From RHLJ01 sp040222455 (GTDB lineage: Bacteria > Bacteroidota > Rhodothermia > Balneolales > Balneolaceae), in NCBI GenBank assembly GCA_040222455.1, contig JAVKDD010000020.1:310001-374000 (forward strand): a stretch of DNA of 64,000 nt, given 5' to 3'. Below are positions 61,461 to 64,000 of the stretch, one piece after another. A program made the translations under genes and the position numbers. Within the stretch, counting starts at the first letter, position 1, and the number at the start of each line of letters is the position of its first letter. The notes beneath the pieces are model-generated. The model saw nothing but the letters and a program-made list of their open reading frames with translations. It was not told the origin of the DNA and made no database searches.

Positions 61461-62888
61461 TTAATTGGTGCCGATTTTGAAGTTTCCTGTTTCAATTTCA
61501 TTTACAAAACTCTCACCGGAGCGATAAATATCTCCAGCTCCCATCGTGATAATGATGTCGCCAGTTTTAGCAACTTCCTTCAATTTTTCAGTTACATTAT
61601 TTTTGTCTTCTACATAGATCACATTTTTATGACCATATTGCTCAGCAGTATCGGCGATCAATTTACCAGTAACACCTTCAATTGGTTGTTCTCTGGAAGG
61701 ATAAACATCGGTAACAACGAGTACTTCAGCATCAAAAAAGGAGAGTCCAAATTCTTTATATAATTCCTGAGTTCTTGAATACAAGTGAGGTTGAAAAACA
61801 GCTACCACTCTACGATTAGGCCAGCCTTTATTCGCTGCATTCAATGTTGCCTGTACTTCTGTTGGATGATGAGCATAGTCATCAATTACCATAACTCCAT
61901 TACTATATTTCTGTTGGAACCTGCGATATACACCTTCGAAGCTTTCAAGTCCTTCTTTGATTAATTTAAATTCAATATCGAGCTCTATACCAGTAGCAAC
62001 AGATGCAAGTGCATTCAAGACATTGTGCTCACCCGGTGATTTTAATGTAATTACTCCAAGTTTTTCACCATTATTTGTAACTGTAAAAGTGGAGTTGAAT
62101 TCCGACATCATAATATCGGTTGCTCGAATTTGTGCCTGAGGCGTTAAACCATACGAAATAACACGTCGCTCTAGTTTAGGAAGAATACTTCTCACATTAG
62201 AATCGTCGAGACAAACAATTACAGATCCGTAAAATGGAACTTTGTTTGCATAATCAACAAAAGCTTGTTTTACATCCTCGAGATCATCATAAATGTCTAG
62301 ATGTTCAGCCTCGATGTTAGTAATAATAGCGATAGAAGGAGTGAGGCGTAAAAATGTTCGGTCGAACTCGTCTGCTTCAACAACTATTACATCACCTTTA
62401 CCAACAACGGCATTTGTTTTGTCGAAGCTATGAACTTTTCCTCCCACAATAATGGTAGGGTCGTAATTTCCTTTTTGGGTAACCAAGCCAACCATAGTTG
62501 TAGTGGTAGTTTTACCGTGAGTTCCTGCTACGCCAATACCGTACTTCATCTTCATCAGTTCAGCCAGCATTTCAGCTCGTTTTATAGTAGGAATGCGTTT
62601 TTCAATGGCCGCTTTTGTTTCAGCGTTCTCTGAAGCCTTTACTGCACTCGTATAAACAACTACATCAGCTCCTTTAATATTTTCTGGACTATGACCTTCA
62701 TAGATCGTTGCTCCGATATCTTCTAATCGCTGGGTAGTTTCGCCAAGTGAACCGTCAGAACCAGAAACTTTATATCCTCGATGGATTAAAATCTCGGCCA
62801 TTCCGCTCATACCAATTCCACCAATCCCCACCATGTGGATATGTTTGGTTCTGCCAAAAATAGGTTGGGTTTCAATTCTTTTATCCAT
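61461..62888 (-). CDS. murC: UDP-N-acetylmuramate--L-alanine ligase
   Basis: 475 residues with the three Mur ligase domains. The Rossmann UDP-binding part is HMVGIGGIGMSGMAEILIHRGYKVSGSD. The ATP-binding loop is GVAGTHGKTTTTTM with EADEFDRTFL. The C-terminal domain has DDYAHHPTEVQATL and VFQPHLYSRT. It adds L-alanine to UDP-MurNAc in the cytoplasm. Its ATG shares one base with the stop of murG, and ftsQ starts directly after its stop. Confidence 0.98.
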   Translation of the reverse strand: MDKRIETQPIFGRTKHIHMVGIGGIGMSGMAEILIHRGYKVSGSDGSLGETTQRLEDIGATIYEGHSPENIKGADVVVYTSAVKASENAETKAAIEKRIPTIKRAEMLAELMKMKYGIGVAGTHGKTTTTTMVGLVTQKGNYDPTIIVGGKVHSFDKTNAVVGKGDVIVVEADEFDRTFLRLTPSIAIITNIEAEHLDIYDDLEDVKQAFVDYANKVPFYGSVIVCLDDSNVRSILPKLERRVISYGLTPQAQIRATDIMMSEFNSTFTVTNNGEKLGVITLKSPGEHNVLNALASVATGIELDIEFKLIKEGLESFEGVYRRFQQKYSNGVMVIDDYAHHPTEVQATLNAANKGWPNRRVVAVFQPHLYSRTQELYKEFGLSFFDAEVLVVTDVYPSREQPIEGVTGKLIADTAEQYGHKNVIYVEDKNNVTEKLKEVAKTGDIIITMGAGDIYRSGESFVNEIETGNFKIGTN

Positions 62889-63997
62889 CAGTTCATTCGG
62901 GATTTTGCGATTTCTAAAATTTCTTGGGCTATAACTTTAGCTGCATCTGGTTTTGCAAGTTTTAAGGCAGCAGCATTCATTGTTCGTAGTTTTTCCTCAT
63001 TATTAATTAATCGTTCTACCAATTCTGGGAGTGCATTAACGGCATCTTCATCATTCAAAAATTCAGAAGCTCCGGCATTTGTCATTGCTTTGGCATTCTC
63101 CGTTTGATGATCTCCCGCAACATTAGGAGATGGAATTAGCACACTTGGTTTTCCCGTAAGCATAAACTCAGAACAAGAACTAGCTCCTGCTCTACTAATC
63201 ACCAAATCAGCTGCAGCATAAGCTTCAGGCATGTTCTCGATGAAGGCAGTGAGGCGTAGGTTTGAGTATTCTTCTACATCGATTTCTGTAGAAAGTGCAT
63301 CAAAGTAGCGTGAACCACATTGCCATATAATTTGTAGTTCTGCGTGATTATGAAGCTCATCAAGATTTACTTTAATTGCATCATTTATGCTTTTTGCCCC
63401 GCCACTTCCGCCCATAATTAATAGAACAGGTTTCGAATCATTAAACCCAAATGAGCGCAATCCAACTTTCTTTTCAACAGTTGTAAGCGTATTTCTTGTT
63501 GGGTTTCCTGATATAGTGATTTTATTTGCGGGCAGAAATTTTTCGGCTTCTTTAAATGCAGTGAAAATTTTAACGGCAAACTTAGCAAGTAGTCGGTTCG
63601 TAACTCCAGGAAATCCATTCTGTTCTTGAATCACTACTGGAATTCCTTTTTTTCCACCAACCCAACCTACGGGTCCGGCTACATAACCGCCACATGAAAC
63701 GATAACTTGAGGCTTAAAAGAATTAATAATTTTCAAACTTTGAACAAGTGCAGTAAGAAGCTTGATTGGGAATAAAAGATTCTTCAAAGTTAACCTGCGA
63801 TGGAATCCACTAATCCAGACATTCATAATTTCATATCCAGCTTTTGGCACAGCTTTCCATTCCATGTGGTTTTTCGTACCTACAAACATAATCTCAGAAT
63901 GAGAATCTTCAGCTTTGAGTGCATCAGCGATCGCAATTGCAGGATACACATGTCCACCGGTTCCTCCTGCTGCTATCAAAATCTTTGGTTTATGCAT
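62888..63997 (-). CDS. murG: UDP-N-acetylglucosamine--N-acetylmuramyl-(pentapeptide) pyrophosphoryl-undecaprenol GlcNAc transferase
   Basis: 369 residues of the GT-B fold. The N-terminal glycine loop GGTGGHVYPAIAIADAL, a second loop LIMGGSGGAKSIND, and the donor-site region ADLVISRAGASSCSEFMLTGKPSVLIPSPNVAGDHQTENA are all present. It makes lipid II at the inner face of the cytoplasmic membrane. The start ATG is three bases from the window edge and the length is full, so the gene is complete. The next gene upstream in the usual dcw order (ftsW) would lie outside the window. Confidence 0.97.
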   Translation of the reverse strand: MHKPKILIAAGGTGGHVYPAIAIADALKAEDSHSEIMFVGTKNHMEWKAVPKAGYEIMNVWISGFHRRLTLKNLLFPIKLLTALVQSLKIINSFKPQVIVSCGGYVAGPVGWVGGKKGIPVVIQEQNGFPGVTNRLLAKFAVKIFTAFKEAEKFLPANKITISGNPTRNTLTTVEKKVGLRSFGFNDSKPVLLIMGGSGGAKSINDAIKVNLDELHNHAELQIIWQCGSRYFDALSTEIDVEEYSNLRLTAFIENMPEAYAAADLVISRAGASSCSEFMLTGKPSVLIPSPNVAGDHQTENAKAMTNAGASEFLNDEDAVNALPELVERLINNEEKLRTMNAAALKLAKPDAAKVIAQEILEIAKSRMN

Positions 63998-64000
63998 AGA

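Overview
The window looks like chromosomal DNA from a low-GC marine member of the Balneolota/Rhodothermota part of the Bacteroidota supergroup. Three things point there: T9SS type A sorting tails with the NYPNPFNPST signature (redoxin at 38903-39715, repeat protein at 51117-52538), a SusC/SusD pair driven by an ECF sigma factor and FecR anti-sigma factor, and few Shine-Dalgarno sites with several TTG or GTG starts. The phylum call is inference from gene content. No tRNA, rRNA, CRISPR array, transposase or phage gene was seen.

Layout. 1-7.5 kb: the tail of an exported VPS10-like protein, a fatty acid hydroxylase family protein, a LytS/LytT-type two-component pair, an outer membrane protein, then a three-gene minus-strand operon (ABM-domain protein, CarH-like B12-binding protein, histidine kinase) that looks like a light- or cobalamin-sensing module. 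8-26 kb: a sugar-uptake locus built around amino sugars, with an SSS symporter and a 38-residue membrane partner, NagB, an exported PIG-L deacetylase, sigma/FecR/SusC/SusD, a second exported PIG-L deacetylase, an FHS-type MFS transporter, a ROK kinase, a large PcRGLX/YetA-like lipoprotein and an SLC13 transporter. The enzymes suggest that N-acetyl groups are removed outside the cytoplasm before uptake, phosphorylation and deamination. 26-36 kb: housekeeping genes (WbqC-like, gltX, PBP4-like peptidase, NhaC, TANGO2-like, SpoIIE-type phosphatase) and one decayed lipoprotein gene.

35-39 kb is an iron/manganese homeostasis block: a DtxR/MntR-type regulator convergent with feoA and a FeoB split into GTPase and membrane proteins. 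A near-perfect palindrome precedes feoA, and a related one precedes a FecA-like TonB receptor at 46.7 kb. 39-42 kb is an exported thiol-redox operon (TlpA, outer membrane barrel, 45-residue membrane protein, T9SS-sorted redoxin). 42-53 kb holds an esterase, a TolB-like lipoprotein, an SGNH hydrolase, a carboxymuconolactone decarboxylase family protein, a LuxR-type regulator and a secreted beta-helix/T9SS pair. 53-64 kb holds mutS2, a PhzF/TSUP pair and the dcw segment murG-murC-ftsQ-ftsA-ftsZ.

Intergenic regions from 48 kb onward are rich in imperfect palindromic repeats. These include a 118-bp tandem array behind mutS2, three related stem-loop elements, and one palindrome inserted between ftsQ and ftsA. 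Names rest on motif recognition by eye; no database search was possible.
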